NCBI RefSeq assembly: GCF_014596515.1
Contig: NZ_MSJQ01000265.1
Location: 1 to 40,748 of the forward strand
DNA: 40,748 nt
DNA from: Streptomyces sp. CBMA156
GTDB lineage: Bacteria > Actinomycetota > Actinomycetes > Streptomycetales > Streptomycetaceae
Reading direction: 5' to 3'
Position numbers and translations under genes: made by a program
The notes under the pieces: model-generated
What the model was told of the DNA's origin: nothing
Databases searched by the model: none
The model's input: only the letters and a program-made list of their open reading frames with translations
Shown here: piece by piece, positions 9,204 through 20,203 of the stretch
Layout: every line of letters starts with the position of its first letter
How positions within the stretch are numbered: position 1 is the stretch's first letter

Positions 9204-10148
9204 CTACTCCGCGCCGCGCTCGTGCTCGGCCAGGAACTGCTCGAAGCGCCGCCCCAGTTCGTCCGCCGAGGGCAGGTCCACCGGCTCGGCCAGCAGGCTC
9301 TCCCGGCTCTCCGCGCCCGCCACAGCGTCGTACTGGCCCTCCATGCCGCGGATCGCCGAGCGCAACTCGCCGTCCCCTTGGGCCAGCTGCTCCTCGATGT
9401 CGGCGTAGACCTCGGAGACCCGCTCGCGCAGCGGGGTGCCGGGCAGCACCAGCCCGGTGGCGGACTGCACCGCCTCCAGGATCTGCACCGCCGCCGCCGG
9501 GTAGGCGGAGCGGGCGACGTAGTGCGGGACGTGCACGGCGAAGCCCAGGACGTCGCGCCCGGCCTCGGCCAGCCGGTACTCCACCAGCGCCTGGGCGCTG
9601 CCGGGGACCTGTGCCTGCTCGAACCACTGCGGGTAGCCGGGGGCGAGGTCCAGCCGGTTGCCGTGCGGCGTCAGACCGACCGGACGGGTGTGCGGCACGC
9701 CCATCGGGATGCCGTGGAAGTCGACCGCGAGCCTGACCTCGAACCGTTCCGCCAACTCGCGGACGGCACCCGCGAAACGCTCCCACTCGACGTCCGGCTC
9801 GGGGCCGCTGAGCAGCAGGAACGGCGCGCCGGCGGCGTCGTGGACGAGCTGGAGCAGAATCTCCGGCGGGTCGTAGGAGGCCCAGCGGTCGTGGTCGAAG
9901 ACCATCGCCGGGCGGCGGGCCCGGTAGTCCACCAGACGGTCGTGGTCGAAGCGGGCCACCACCTGCGGCGATCCCGTCTCCAGCAGGTGGTCCACCACCT
10001 GGCCGCCGGCCTCCCCGGCGTCCATGAAGCCCTCGAAGTGCTGGAGCAGCACCAGGCCGGCACCGGTGTCGCGCAACTGCTCGTTGGCCGCGGCCACGGC
10101 GGCCACGCCCTGCTGATCCAGCTCGTACAGCGCCTGGAAGTCACGCAC
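9204..10148 (-). CDS. PAC2 family protein
   Basis: 314-residue soluble protein beginning at GTG 10148 (sequence [10 protein letters not shown]); no better in-frame start exists, and the ribosome site is weak. It matches the actinobacterial PAC2 family, named after proteasome-assembly chaperone 2: [23 protein letters not shown] near the N-terminus, [27 protein letters not shown], and the [19 protein letters not shown] stretch. A charged helical C-terminus follows ([17 protein letters not shown]). Actinobacteria have proteasomes, so a link is possible, but the bacterial PAC2 role is not established. It stands alone, divergent from the GNAT gene across a long intergenic region. Confidence 0.9.
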   Translation of the reverse strand: MRDFQALYELDQQGVAAVAAANEQLRDTGAGLVLLQHFEGFMDAGEAGGQVVDHLLETGSPQVVARFDHDRLVDYRARRPAMVFDHDRWASYDPPEILLQLVHDAAGAPFLLLSGPEPDVEWERFAGAVRELAERFEVRLAVDFHGIPMGVPHTRPVGLTPHGNRLDLAPGYPQWFEQAQVPGSAQALVEYRLAEAGRDVLGFAVHVPHYVARSAYPAAAVQILEAVQSATGLVLPGTPLRERVSEVYADIEEQLAQGDGELRSAIRGMEGQYDAVAGAESRESLLAEPVDLPSADELGRRFEQFLAEHERGAE

Positions 10149-10866
10149 CGCGCACCCAACCCCGTTCTCTGCTCGTCCCGGTCGACCGGCTCCTCGTCCA
10201 GTCCAGCGTGCCGGGCCCCGCCGGAATTCCCGCCCCGGTCCCCCGTCCTGCGGAGGACTCGCCGGGGAACCGTCCCGGGAGCGTCCGGCGGCTCCCCCGA
10301 CAACCCCCGGGGGACTCGCCCGACGGCCTCGGCCGACCGCTCCGGACCATGATCGCACCCGGGGGAAGAGCCCCTGGTCACGGCCCCGGAAGGGACCCGT
10401 CCGGAGGGCCCGCGAAGGACCCGCGCGGCCATGGGCGCGCCGCGAGGTGACGCACCGCCTTCTGGCGGGTATCGTCCTCTCGCTGCCTCGCATCGTCGCG
10501 TCGTCGTCACGTCGTCCGTAACGCCGTCGGCCACGTCCCGGTCCGGTGCTCGGCCAGTCACCCACGACGCATCTTGCCTTCACCTGGCCGCCCGCTTCCC
10601 TTCGCGCTCTCGTTTCCTCTTCGGCCATTTCGCGGACGCACACTGTCCCCTCGCTGCTCCTGCCGGACCGGTCCGAGGACCCGTGTCCGTTCCGGCACCC
10701 CGCGCCGCCCGTTCCGGGCCGTCGCCCCCACCCCGTCCGACCGGACCTCCGGCGTGCGCGGGTGCCCGGCGCACGGACCCGGGCCCAGGCGTACCCAGAC
10801 CAGCGCACCCCGTGCCGTACCCCGGCCCGGGAGGCACCCTCCGACCGATGAAGGACCGAAGGTTCC
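10149..10866. other. 718-bp intergenic region between divergent PAC2 and GNAT genes
   Basis: No convincing gene. The open frames here have biased Pro/Arg/Gly composition and no recognisable domain. The 10490-10530 stretch is rich in CGTCG/CGTCAC repeats. It must hold promoters for both flanking genes, but no hexamer pair stood out. GAAGG lies 4 bases before the GNAT GTG. Confidence 0.5.
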
Positions 10867-11601
10867 GTGCCCGTACCTGTCATCCTCACCGGCCGCACCG
10901 TGCGGCTGGAGCCCCTCGCCGCGCGCCATGCCGAGGCCATCGCCCAGGCCGGCGCCGAGGACCGTACGACTTACGCCTTCACCCCCGTTCCGCACGGCCT
11001 GGAAGCCGCCCGCGACTACGTCGCGCGGGCGCTCGCGGAACAGGCGGCGGGCCGGTCACTGTCGTTCGCGACGGTGAACGTCGCCGACGGCCGGGTGGTC
11101 GGCTCCACCCGGTTCCTGGAACTCGACTACTGGCAGGGGCCGCTGGTGTGGCCGCCGGTGCCCGGGGTCCCGTTCGGCGATCCGGCCACGGCCGTCCCCG
11201 ACGCGGCCGAGATCGGCAACACCTGGCTCTCGCCGCGCGCCCAGGGCACCGGCATCAACACCGAGGCCAAGCTGCTGATGCTGCGCCACGCCTTCGAGAC
11301 CTGGGGCGTGCAGCGCGTCTCGCTGCGCGCGGACGCCCGCAACCTGCGCTCGCGCACCGCCATCGAGCGGCTCGGCGCGACCTCCGAGGGCGTCCGCCGG
11401 GCGCACTCGCGCGGGCTGGACGGGGTGGTGCGCTCCACCGCGTTCTACTCGATCCTCGGCGACGAGTGGCCGGCCGTCCGGGACATCATCGAGCTGCGGA
11501 TCGCCGCCGCCACCTCGCCGAGCGCCCCGGATCCGGCGATCAACCAGGAGTGCCTTAGACAGGGCGGCAGCGGCGCCGGGCAGCTGATGATCACGGCCTG
11601 A
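10867..11601 (+). CDS. GNAT-family N-acetyltransferase (RimJ/RimL type)
   Basis: 244 residues from GTG 10867. It begins [20 protein letters not shown], the usual RimJ/RimL opening, and continues with [34 protein letters not shown] (the acetyl-CoA-binding A motif region) and [21 protein letters not shown] (motif B). This subgroup acetylates small molecules or protein N-termini with acetyl-CoA; the substrate is unknown. The last ~35 residues ([20 protein letters not shown]) are a tail beyond the fold. Its stop overlaps the convergent ADP-ribosylglycohydrolase stop by 11 bases, so there is no room for a terminator between them. Confidence 0.88.
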   Translation: MPVPVILTGRTVRLEPLAARHAEAIAQAGAEDRTTYAFTPVPHGLEAARDYVARALAEQAAGRSLSFATVNVADGRVVGSTRFLELDYWQGPLVWPPVPGVPFGDPATAVPDAAEIGNTWLSPRAQGTGINTEAKLLMLRHAFETWGVQRVSLRADARNLRSRTAIERLGATSEGVRRAHSRGLDGVVRSTAFYSILGDEWPAVRDIIELRIAAATSPSAPDPAINQECLRQGGSGAGQLMITA

Positions 11602-12865
11602 GGCCGTACCCCCGCGCGTCGCGGCCTGGTTCCGCCGCCTCCAGGGCGTCCCGCAGGAGGCCGTGGTCGTCCCGGCCCCGGAGGTGTCCGGGGTCGGCCT
11701 CGACCAGGGCCGACACCGGCCGCCAGCCGCCCTTCACCCGGCCCACCCGGACGCGCCAGATCTCCCGGCCGTCCGTGCCGCGGTGCAGGTGCAGGACGCC
11801 CCCGGAGGTGTACGAGACCCAGCGCCCGTCCGCCTCCCGGGGCCCCAGACCGCGCCTGATCCGCTCCCACCGGCCGTCCGACCAGACCAGGTCGGGCACC
11901 GGGTACGGGCGGGGCAGGCTGATCGGTGCCAGGTGCGGTTCGCCGCCCGCGCGGACACCGCCCGGCTCGGGGAACGTCCACCCGGGCAGCGGCTCCCGGG
12001 CGGCCAGCCAGGCGCGCGGGATGCCTCCGGTGCCGGTGTGGGCGGCGACCACTCCGCCGGTGATGGCGGCGACGGTGTCCATGTCGCCGCCGGCCGCGAT
12101 CGCCTCCCAGAGGGCGGTGCGGTAGTCGGCCAGGTTCCTGGCGGCGCACCACAGCGCGTACGGGACGGTGTCGGCCGCGGACGTGCGGCTGCCGTTGCCG
12201 AGCACCTGCGCGGCGACCCGGAAGTCCGGCTGGGCGAGCAGCTCGCGGGCCTCGGCCAGGCCGTCCCTGACCGGGCCGTCCGGGGTGAGGTCGGCCACCG
12301 ACTCCAGGAAGCGCTCCGGAGTCACCGGCCGGGTGCGCGCCCGCACGGCGTACGCGGCCGCCACCGCGACCGCGATCGCGCCGTCCACGGCCTGCGGGTG
12401 GGTGTGGGTGATCAGGGCGGTGTCGGCGGCGGGGCGCACCACGGCCTCCGGGTCCGCGGCGTACGCGGCGCCGAGCGGGGCGACCCGCATCGCGGCGCCG
12501 TTGCCGTACGAGCCCTGGCCGTCGAAGAGTTCGGCGGCCAGCCGCCCGGCGTCGCCGCCCTCGCGGATCAGCCGGAGCAGCCGGTTGGCGGCCGGGCCGT
12601 AGCCGCGGTCGAAGTCGTGGCGGAGGGCAAAGGCGTAGGTGAGGTCGAAGCCGTCGATCGCGCCGCGCTCGCTGTGGGCGGCGTACACCGAGCAGGCCAT
12701 CTCGGTGTCGTCGGTCCACGGCCAGGGGCCGGACGGTTCGGTGCGGGCGGCGAGGTGGGCCCGGGCGGTTTCCGGGACGAAGAACTGGGCGCCGAGTGCG
12801 TCGCCCACGGAGAGGCCGTCGAGTGCGTCCGCCGCGGGGCCGGTGTGCAGAACTGGTGTGGTCAT
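11591..12865 (-). CDS. ADP-ribosylglycohydrolase (DraG-like)
   Basis: 424 residues from ATG 12865, preceded by GGGGG 3 bases upstream. Removes ADP-ribose from modified targets in other family members. The di-magnesium site is intact: GLSVGDALGAQFF, WTDDTEMA (Asp52, Asp53) and GGDMDTVAAITGG (Asp261, Asp263). The hydrolase domain ends near residue 320. About 95 further residues follow (DLVWSDGRWERIRRGLGPRE, VLHLHRGTDGREIWRVRVGR), a small beta-rich extension I do not recognise. It converges on the GNAT gene and diverges from the winged-helix/nuclease-fold gene. Whether the target is protein, DNA or a metabolite is unknown. Confidence 0.9.
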   Translation of the reverse strand: MTTPVLHTGPAADALDGLSVGDALGAQFFVPETARAHLAARTEPSGPWPWTDDTEMACSVYAAHSERGAIDGFDLTYAFALRHDFDRGYGPAANRLLRLIREGGDAGRLAAELFDGQGSYGNGAAMRVAPLGAAYAADPEAVVRPAADTALITHTHPQAVDGAIAVAVAAAYAVRARTRPVTPERFLESVADLTPDGPVRDGLAEARELLAQPDFRVAAQVLGNGSRTSAADTVPYALWCAARNLADYRTALWEAIAAGGDMDTVAAITGGVVAAHTGTGGIPRAWLAAREPLPGWTFPEPGGVRAGGEPHLAPISLPRPYPVPDLVWSDGRWERIRRGLGPREADGRWVSYTSGGVLHLHRGTDGREIWRVRVGRVKGGWRPVSALVEADPGHLRGRDDHGLLRDALEAAEPGRDARGYGLRP

Positions 12866-12976
12866 ATGCCCCCAGCTCAGCGGCTCGCCTGTCGGTCCGT
12901 CAACCTCCGCGGGCGCCGTCCCCACCGACGGGGGATGTTTCGCATACCTCCGAACGCGACGGGCAGGCACCGGGGC

Positions 12977-13972
12977 ATGATCCGCGCGAATCCCCTCGAC
13001 CCGGTCGCCCTGCTCGGCGCCGACCAGCAGCACATCGCCACCCGGGCGCAGCTGCGCCGCCTCGGGGTGCCCTCCGGCACCATCGCCCACCGGCTGCGGC
13101 CGGGCGGGCCCTGGCAGCAGGTGCTGCCCCGGGTGATCTGCCTCCAGAGCGGAAGACTGACGATCCACCAGAAGCTGCGGGCCGCCCTGGCGTACGCGAC
13201 CCCCAAGGGGCGGGACCCCAGGATCGGGGAGGTGCTGCTGACCGGATTCGCGGTCCTGGCCCAGGCCGGGCTGCCGAGCGCCGGGCACCCGGCCGACCTG
13301 CGCTCCGTCGACATCCTGATCCCCGGCCAACGGCGCGTCGTCGACCGGGAGTTCGTCCGGATCCACCGGGCCTCCGGGGCGATGCCGAGCGGCTTCGAAC
13401 GGGCCGACGGGCTGTGGAGCACCACCGTCGCCCGGGCGCTGGCCGATCTCGCCCCGAGGGAGACCGGGGAGCGCCGGTTCCGGGCGCTGTGCGCGGAGGC
13501 CGTCCAGCGACGGCACTGCGAACTCGGCGAGCTGCTCGACCAGTTGCTGTCCAGGCCGGGTGCGCTCGGGCTGCCCCGGGTGGCCCGGGTGGTGGAGGAC
13601 CTGACGGCCGGGGTGCGGTCGGTGGTGGAGGGCGAGGCCCGCGAGCTGCTGGCCCACGCGGGCCTGCCGGAGCCGCTGTGGAACCCGGTGCTCTTCCTGG
13701 ACGGCCGCTTCCTCGCCGTCCCGGACGCCTACTGGCCGCACGCCTGCGTGGCCCTGGAGATCGACTCCCGCTCCTGGCACCTGCGCCCAGCCGACCACGA
13801 ACGCGGCCTGGCCCGTGCCAACCGGCTCACCGCCGCCGGCCTCCCGGTGGTCCGCACCACCCCGGCCCAGCTCCGCCGCGACCCGGCGCCGGTCCTCCAC
13901 GAACTGACCGCCCTGGTCACCACCGGCCCGCACGCCCCGCACCCCCGCATCACCTGGCGCCGGGCCCGGTGA
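12977..13972 (+). CDS. Winged-helix plus PD-(D/E)XK-fold protein (AbiEi-antitoxin-like N-terminus, DUF559-like C-terminus)
   Basis: 331 residues from ATG 12977 (CGGGGC before it; an in-frame ATG also lies further upstream). The N-terminus (HIATRAQLRRLGVPSGTIAHRL, then a QVLPRVICL strand) resembles the winged-helix start of AbiEi-type antitoxin-domain proteins. The C-terminal ~115 residues look like a very-short-patch-repair/DUF559 nuclease fold: a helix with Glu218/Glu220, VPDAYWP (Asp250), VALEIDSRSWH (Glu261), then an Arg/His helix and LPVVRTTPAQLRRDP. A VALEIDS strand after the PD motif fits a PD-(D/E)XK core, though the usual Lys is not evident. No toxin partner is adjacent. DNA binding is likely; catalysis is uncertain. 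Confidence 0.7.
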   Translation: MIRANPLDPVALLGADQQHIATRAQLRRLGVPSGTIAHRLRPGGPWQQVLPRVICLQSGRLTIHQKLRAALAYATPKGRDPRIGEVLLTGFAVLAQAGLPSAGHPADLRSVDILIPGQRRVVDREFVRIHRASGAMPSGFERADGLWSTTVARALADLAPRETGERRFRALCAEAVQRRHCELGELLDQLLSRPGALGLPRVARVVEDLTAGVRSVVEGEARELLAHAGLPEPLWNPVLFLDGRFLAVPDAYWPHACVALEIDSRSWHLRPADHERGLARANRLTAAGLPVVRTTPAQLRRDPAPVLHELTALVTTGPHAPHPRITWRRAR

Positions 13973-13989
13973 GGGGGGTGCTCCCCCCT
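13972..13989. terminator. Bidirectional hairpin between convergent genes
   Basis: AGGGGGG pairs with CCCCCCT over a TGCT loop, starting on the last base of the upstream stop codon and ending 10 bases before the RNase gene stop. The position suits a shared terminator. Confidence 0.6.
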
Positions 13990-13999
13990 GCGGCGCCGG

Positions 14000-14539
14000 T
14001 CAGCAGCGGGAGTCGATCTCCTGGAAGGTGGCGTAGTGGTCGGCGGACCAGTACTGCTCGCCCGAGGTGCCGGTCACGACGCGGCGGGTGCCCCGGTCGT
14101 TGGAGCCCGGGGTGACGACGGTGTACTCGTGGTAGTAGTCGCCGCCCTTCCTGGGCAGGCGGCTCTCCCGGTTCTCGAAGACGATGCCGTCGCGGTTGTA
14201 GGGGTACGGCCCGCCCTTGGCGATCAGGGTGAGGGTCTCCACGGCCTGGCTGGGGAGCTTGGTGCGGCAGACGTCGGCCATGGCCGGGTCGGTCGGGACC
14301 CAGGTGCCGGCCGGGGCGGGGGCGGTGCCGACGCCCCCGGCGGGCGGGCTCGGCTTGGGGGCCGAGGGCTTGGGAGCCGCGGACCCGGACGTCGAAGCAC
14401 CGGCGGTGGCGGCCGCCGTGGGGCTCGCGGCGGCCTTGGGGTGACTGCTCCCCGTGTCGGTGAGGAGGTACCCGGCCCCGGCCAGCAGCGCCAGGATCAG
14501 CACGGCCACGGCGACGAGCGGGTTTCTGCGGTTGGTCAT
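14000..14539 (-). CDS. Guanyl-specific ribonuclease of the RNase Sa/barnase family with N-terminal membrane anchor
   Basis: 179 residues from ATG 14539. Residues 8-26 are a hydrophobic segment (signal peptide or anchor), followed by a ~50-residue Ala/Ser/Pro linker. Residues ~85-179 align by eye with Streptomyces RNase Sa throughout: VCRTKLPSQAVETLTLIAKGGPYPY, GIVFENRESRLP, YYHEYTVVTPGS, RGTRRVVTG, ADHYATFQEIDSRC. The catalytic set is present: Glu138, Arg149, Arg153 and His168, corresponding to Glu54, Arg65, Arg69 and His85 of RNase Sa. Cys91 and Cys179 should form the conserved disulfide. It cleaves RNA 3' of G outside the cell. No barstar-like inhibitor gene is visible in this window. It lies downstream of the ppdK terminator. 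Confidence 0.93.
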   Translation of the reverse strand: MTNRRNPLVAVAVLILALLAGAGYLLTDTGSSHPKAAASPTAAATAGASTSGSAAPKPSAPKPSPPAGGVGTAPAPAGTWVPTDPAMADVCRTKLPSQAVETLTLIAKGGPYPYNRDGIVFENRESRLPRKGGDYYHEYTVVTPGSNDRGTRRVVTGTSGEQYWSADHYATFQEIDSRC

Positions 14540-14633
14540 GCGGTCCAGCTTGGCAGGCGGCCGGGCCGCACCGGGCAAGCTACACACGTGGCCGCCGCCA
14601 CACCGGCCGGTGCCCGGGGCCGCACACAGCTGT

Positions 14634-14679
14634 ACGGCCGGGCGGGGACGGACGCCGTTGTCCGTCCCCGCCCGGCCGT
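14634..14679 (-). terminator. 20-bp perfect hairpin after ppdK
   Basis: 14634-14653 pairs without mismatch to 14660-14679 around a 6-base loop (GCCGTT), and one or two G-U pairs could extend it. It lies about 105 bases past the ppdK stop and ahead of the RNase gene start, on the minus-strand path of transcription. Confidence 0.88.
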
Positions 14680-14784
14680 GTCACGTACGCCGGTTCTCCT
14701 GCGCCGAGCTCCGGTGTACGCCCTCCCGACGGGAGGGAGAGCGGTCAGTCGTGCCCGCGCGTGCGGAGGGGATGCCTACCCTCC

Positions 14785-17493
<2,709 letters not shown>

Positions 17494-17972
17494 GGGTCGG
17501 TCTCCTCGTACGCGGTTGCCCTGACGCCGGAGAACATACCCATTTCGAAGGCACTTCTCTGCCCTGAATAGGCCACCCGAGGCTCGTACCAGGCGGTAAC
17601 CCGTTAGATCGAATGCACATAAAGGCGTTCATCCCTGTGGTGAAATCGTCCGCCTGACGCTAGTAAGCGTTCAGTTCTTGAACACAGCCAACCCGAACGT
17701 CGCACGATCAGGACGCACGGTAGCGACCGCGGTTCCGTCGCGTTGCCCCGGCTTGATTTCCTGCACCCGGATCGCCCGATCGACGGGCGGTCGGCTTCGG
17801 GAAGCGATTCACGGTCGACCTGTCCATTTCGTCCACCGACCGGCCGTCAGCCTCCACCGTATGTGGCAAGCGTCACCAGCGCATCCCACGGGTCGGACGT
17901 AGAACACCTCCGCCGATCGTCGCACTGTGTCCGGAAACGTGCCCGCTCCGTGATGTTCGGACGACGAAAAGG
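17494..17972. other. ppdK upstream region, no gene seen
   Basis: About 480 bases with noticeably lower GC than the flanks (for example 17580-17690), as expected of a regulatory region. No open frame has domain signals. A small dyad, GTTCA-N5-TGAAC at 17669-17683, lies about 175 bases upstream of the ppdK start and is a candidate operator. I could not settle on promoter hexamers. Confidence 0.45.
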
Positions 17973-18003
17973 AGCCCTCTTGTCCAAAATGGACAAGAGG
18001 GCT
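17973..18003 (-). terminator. Hairpin terminator after dusB
   Basis: AGCCCTCTTGTCC (17973-17985) pairs perfectly with GGACAAGAGGGCT (17991-18003) across AAAAT. Read on the minus strand it is followed by CCTTTTCG, giving a short U tract, and it lies 52 bases past the dusB stop. Confidence 0.88.
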
Positions 18004-18055
18004 GGGCCTTAGTGGCAGACGGCCCTGGAGGGTCGTTTTCTACACTTCGGCCAGA

Positions 18056-19225
18056 TCATCCGCCGGAGGTGTCCGATTCGGCGTCCACGCCCGGCCGGGC
18101 GCAGTCATACGGATCGTCCAACCAGTGCTCGGGCAGAACCACCCGGTTGTTGCCGCTGGTCCGCCCGCGCGGGCCGTCCGCACCGGCCGGCCAGGCCTGG
18201 GACTGCTCCACCTGGGCGAGGGTTTCGGCCAGTTCGGCCAACGAGGAGGAGCCGGCGAGCCGCACCCGCAGCTCGGAGCCGACCGAGAAGCCCTTGGTGT
18301 ACCAGGCGACGTGCTTGCGGAAGTCGATCACGCCGCGCGTCTCGTCCCCGATCCACTCGCCGAGCAGCTGCGCGTGGCGCACCATCGCCGCGGCCACGTA
18401 GCCGAAGTCGGGGCGGGCGTAGTCCACGTCGCCCTCGAAGATCGCGACCAGGTCCTTGAACAGCCACGGCCGGCCCAGGCAGCCGCGGCCCACCACCACA
18501 CCGTTGCAGCCGGTCTCGCGCATCATCCGCAGCGCGTCGTCGGCCGACCAGATGTCCCCGTTGCCCAGCACCGGGATGTGCGCCGGGACGGACTCCCGCA
18601 GCCGGGCGATCGCCGACCAGTCGGCCGTCCCGCCGTAGTGCTGGGCGGCGGTGCGCCCGTGCAGGGCGATCGCGGCCACGCCCTCCTCCGCGCCGATCCG
18701 GCCGGCGTCCAGGTAGGTGAGGTGGTCGTCGTCGATGCCCTTGCGCATCTTCATGGTCACCGGCAGGTCGCCCGCGTTGGCGACGGCCTCGCGCAGGATC
18801 TCGCGCAGCAGGTTGCGCTTGTACGGCAGCGCCGAGCCGCCGCCCTTGCGGGTGACCTTGGGGACCGGGCAGCCGAAGTTGAGGTCGATGTGGTCGGCCA
18901 GGCCCTCCTCCGAGATCATCCGGGCGGCCTTGCCGACGGTCTCCGGGTCCACCCCGTACAGCTGGATCGAGCGCGGCTTCTCGCTCGGGTCGAACCTGAT
19001 CAGCTGCATGGTCTTGGCGTTGCGCTCGACCAGCGCCCGGGTGGTGATCATCTCCGAGACGTACAGGCCCTTGCCGCCGCTCTGCTCACGGCACAGGGTG
19101 CGGAACGGCGCGTTGGTGATGCCGGCCATCGGCGCCAGCACGACGGGCGGCCACACCTGGATCGGGCCGATGTCGAGCGGCGCGAACTCGGTGTCCGACG
19201 CGGTGGGTGCGGGCGTGGCTGTCAT
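18056..19225 (-). CDS. dusB: tRNA-dihydrouridine synthase (Dus family)
   Basis: FMN/NADPH enzyme that reduces uridines to dihydrouridine in tRNA D-loops. 389 residues from ATG 19225; an in-frame ATG at 19264 would add 13 residues, and neither has an ideal ribosome site (GAGG 10 bases upstream of 19225). The TIM-barrel signatures are clear: PVVLAPMAGITNAPFR (FMN binding), HIDLNFGCPVPKVTRKGGGSAL with catalytic Cys119, VTMKMRKG, ALHGRTAAQHYGG (His for FMN phosphate/tRNA), PVLGNGDIWS and GVVVGRGCLGRPWLF. The C-terminal helical RNA-binding domain follows. DusB is the closest bacterial class by motif; the exact tRNA positions modified are not deducible. Confidence 0.95.
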   Translation of the reverse strand: MTATPAPTASDTEFAPLDIGPIQVWPPVVLAPMAGITNAPFRTLCREQSGGKGLYVSEMITTRALVERNAKTMQLIRFDPSEKPRSIQLYGVDPETVGKAARMISEEGLADHIDLNFGCPVPKVTRKGGGSALPYKRNLLREILREAVANAGDLPVTMKMRKGIDDDHLTYLDAGRIGAEEGVAAIALHGRTAAQHYGGTADWSAIARLRESVPAHIPVLGNGDIWSADDALRMMRETGCNGVVVGRGCLGRPWLFKDLVAIFEGDVDYARPDFGYVAAAMVRHAQLLGEWIGDETRGVIDFRKHVAWYTKGFSVGSELRVRLAGSSSLAELAETLAQVEQSQAWPAGADGPRGRTSGNNRVVLPEHWLDDPYDCARPGVDAESDTSGG

Positions 19226-19313
19226 GCGCGGCTGACCTCGGGTGGTGGGGACGGGACTCTCCATTGTCCCCCACCCGGGTGAGCGGCCTCCGCGTTGCGC
19301 CGGGAGGCCCCGG

Positions 19314-20201
19314 CTACGGGGCCGACCGCGGCGGGAACGTCGGATCCGGGTGGGACGGCGGCTCCGCGAACGTCGGATCCGGATGGGACGGCGGCTCCGG
19401 CGGTTCCACCGGCTCCGACGGCTCCACCGACATCGACGGGTTGACCGAGATCGACCCGGAGGTGACCGCGACGTGCATCCGGTTCGGGCTCCCGGGGTCC
19501 GCGAGCAGCGGGTCGATCCCGCCGTGCCCGCTGCCGGTCTCGCTGGTGAAGGCGTACCGGCTGTCCTTCGGCACGGTCATCTCCACCGAACCGGACGTGG
19601 CCGCGGCGTCCACCACGGCCGGGGCCTTGGCGAAGTTCAGCGACACCGAGCCCGAGTTCGCCCGGACCGTCACCCGCCGGGCGCTCAGGTTGCCGCCCCG
19701 CACCTGCCCGGAGGTGACGCCCACGGTCACGTCCCCCGAGGTGTCCGACAGCAACAGCTCCCCGGAGGTCAGCTCCATCCGCACGTTCCCGCTCAGCCCC
19801 TCCACCCGGACGGAGCCGGAGCCCACCGATCCGGACACCTCGGTCGCGGCCGGTACCTCCAGCTCGATCTCGGCGCCGCAGCCGAAGTCCGCGAACGGCA
19901 GCACCCTGCGGCAGCGCATGGCGACGGTGAGCACCCCGTCGACGATGGTGACGGACACCACCGGCTTGCGCACCAGCCAGTCCAGGCTCTGGTGGACCAC
20001 CACGTGGCCCTCCCGGCCGGCCCGCACCCGGACCGAGGCGTTGCCGGTCTCCAGCCGGACCCCGCGGATCGCCTTGTCGTACGGCCGGCTGCTGCTGGTG
20101 CGCTGCTGCACCGCCATCGCCCAGGTCTGCAGTGCGCCGCCGGTCATGACCAGGACGATCACGGCCGCCCCGACGACCCGCCAGGCCTTCACCCCACTCA
20201 C
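19314..20201 (-). CDS. DUF4097-family beta-solenoid protein with N-terminal membrane segment
   Basis: 295 residues from GTG 20201, with GGAGG 10 bases upstream inside the preceding response-regulator gene. One hydrophobic segment (about 8-28) is followed by short repeating beta strands rich in Ser/Gly/Val (SGSVGSGSVRVEGL, LTSGELLLSDTSGDVTVGVTSGQVRG, ANSGSVSLNF, ATSGSVEMTV), the DUF4097 adhesin-like solenoid. The C-terminus is Pro/Glu/Ser-rich with a duplicated EPPSHPDPTF motif. It starts 2 bases after the response-regulator stop, so it is translationally coupled to the two-component operon and may be part of its sensing or output at the membrane. A similar coupling is known for other envelope-stress systems, but the function here is inferred. 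Confidence 0.8.
   Translation of the reverse strand: MSGVKAWRVVGAAVIVLVMTGGALQTWAMAVQQRTSSSRPYDKAIRGVRLETGNASVRVRAGREGHVVVHQSLDWLVRKPVVSVTIVDGVLTVAMRCRRVLPFADFGCGAEIELEVPAATEVSGSVGSGSVRVEGLSGNVRMELTSGELLLSDTSGDVTVGVTSGQVRGGNLSARRVTVRANSGSVSLNFAKAPAVVDAAATSGSVEMTVPKDSRYAFTSETGSGHGGIDPLLADPGSPNRMHVAVTSGSISVNPSMSVEPSEPVEPPEPPSHPDPTFAEPPSHPDPTFPPRSAP
19335..19400. repeat. Two 33-bp direct repeats inside the DUF4097 gene
   Basis: 19335-19367 and 19368-19400 differ at only about two positions. They encode the duplicated EPPSHPDPTF tail, so unit gain or loss would stay in frame. Confidence 0.85.
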
Positions 20202-20203
20202 CG

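Noticed and set aside
10208..10450. 80-codon plus-strand ORF in the PAC2/GNAT intergenic region
   Set aside because: Pro/Arg/Gly-rich, no ribosome site and no domain; typical of non-coding GC-rich DNA.
11663..12976. Long N-terminal extension of the winged-helix/nuclease-fold gene
   Set aside because: The extension is antisense to the ADP-ribosylglycohydrolase gene. The domain starts at the ATG at 12977, so the shorter gene is preferred.
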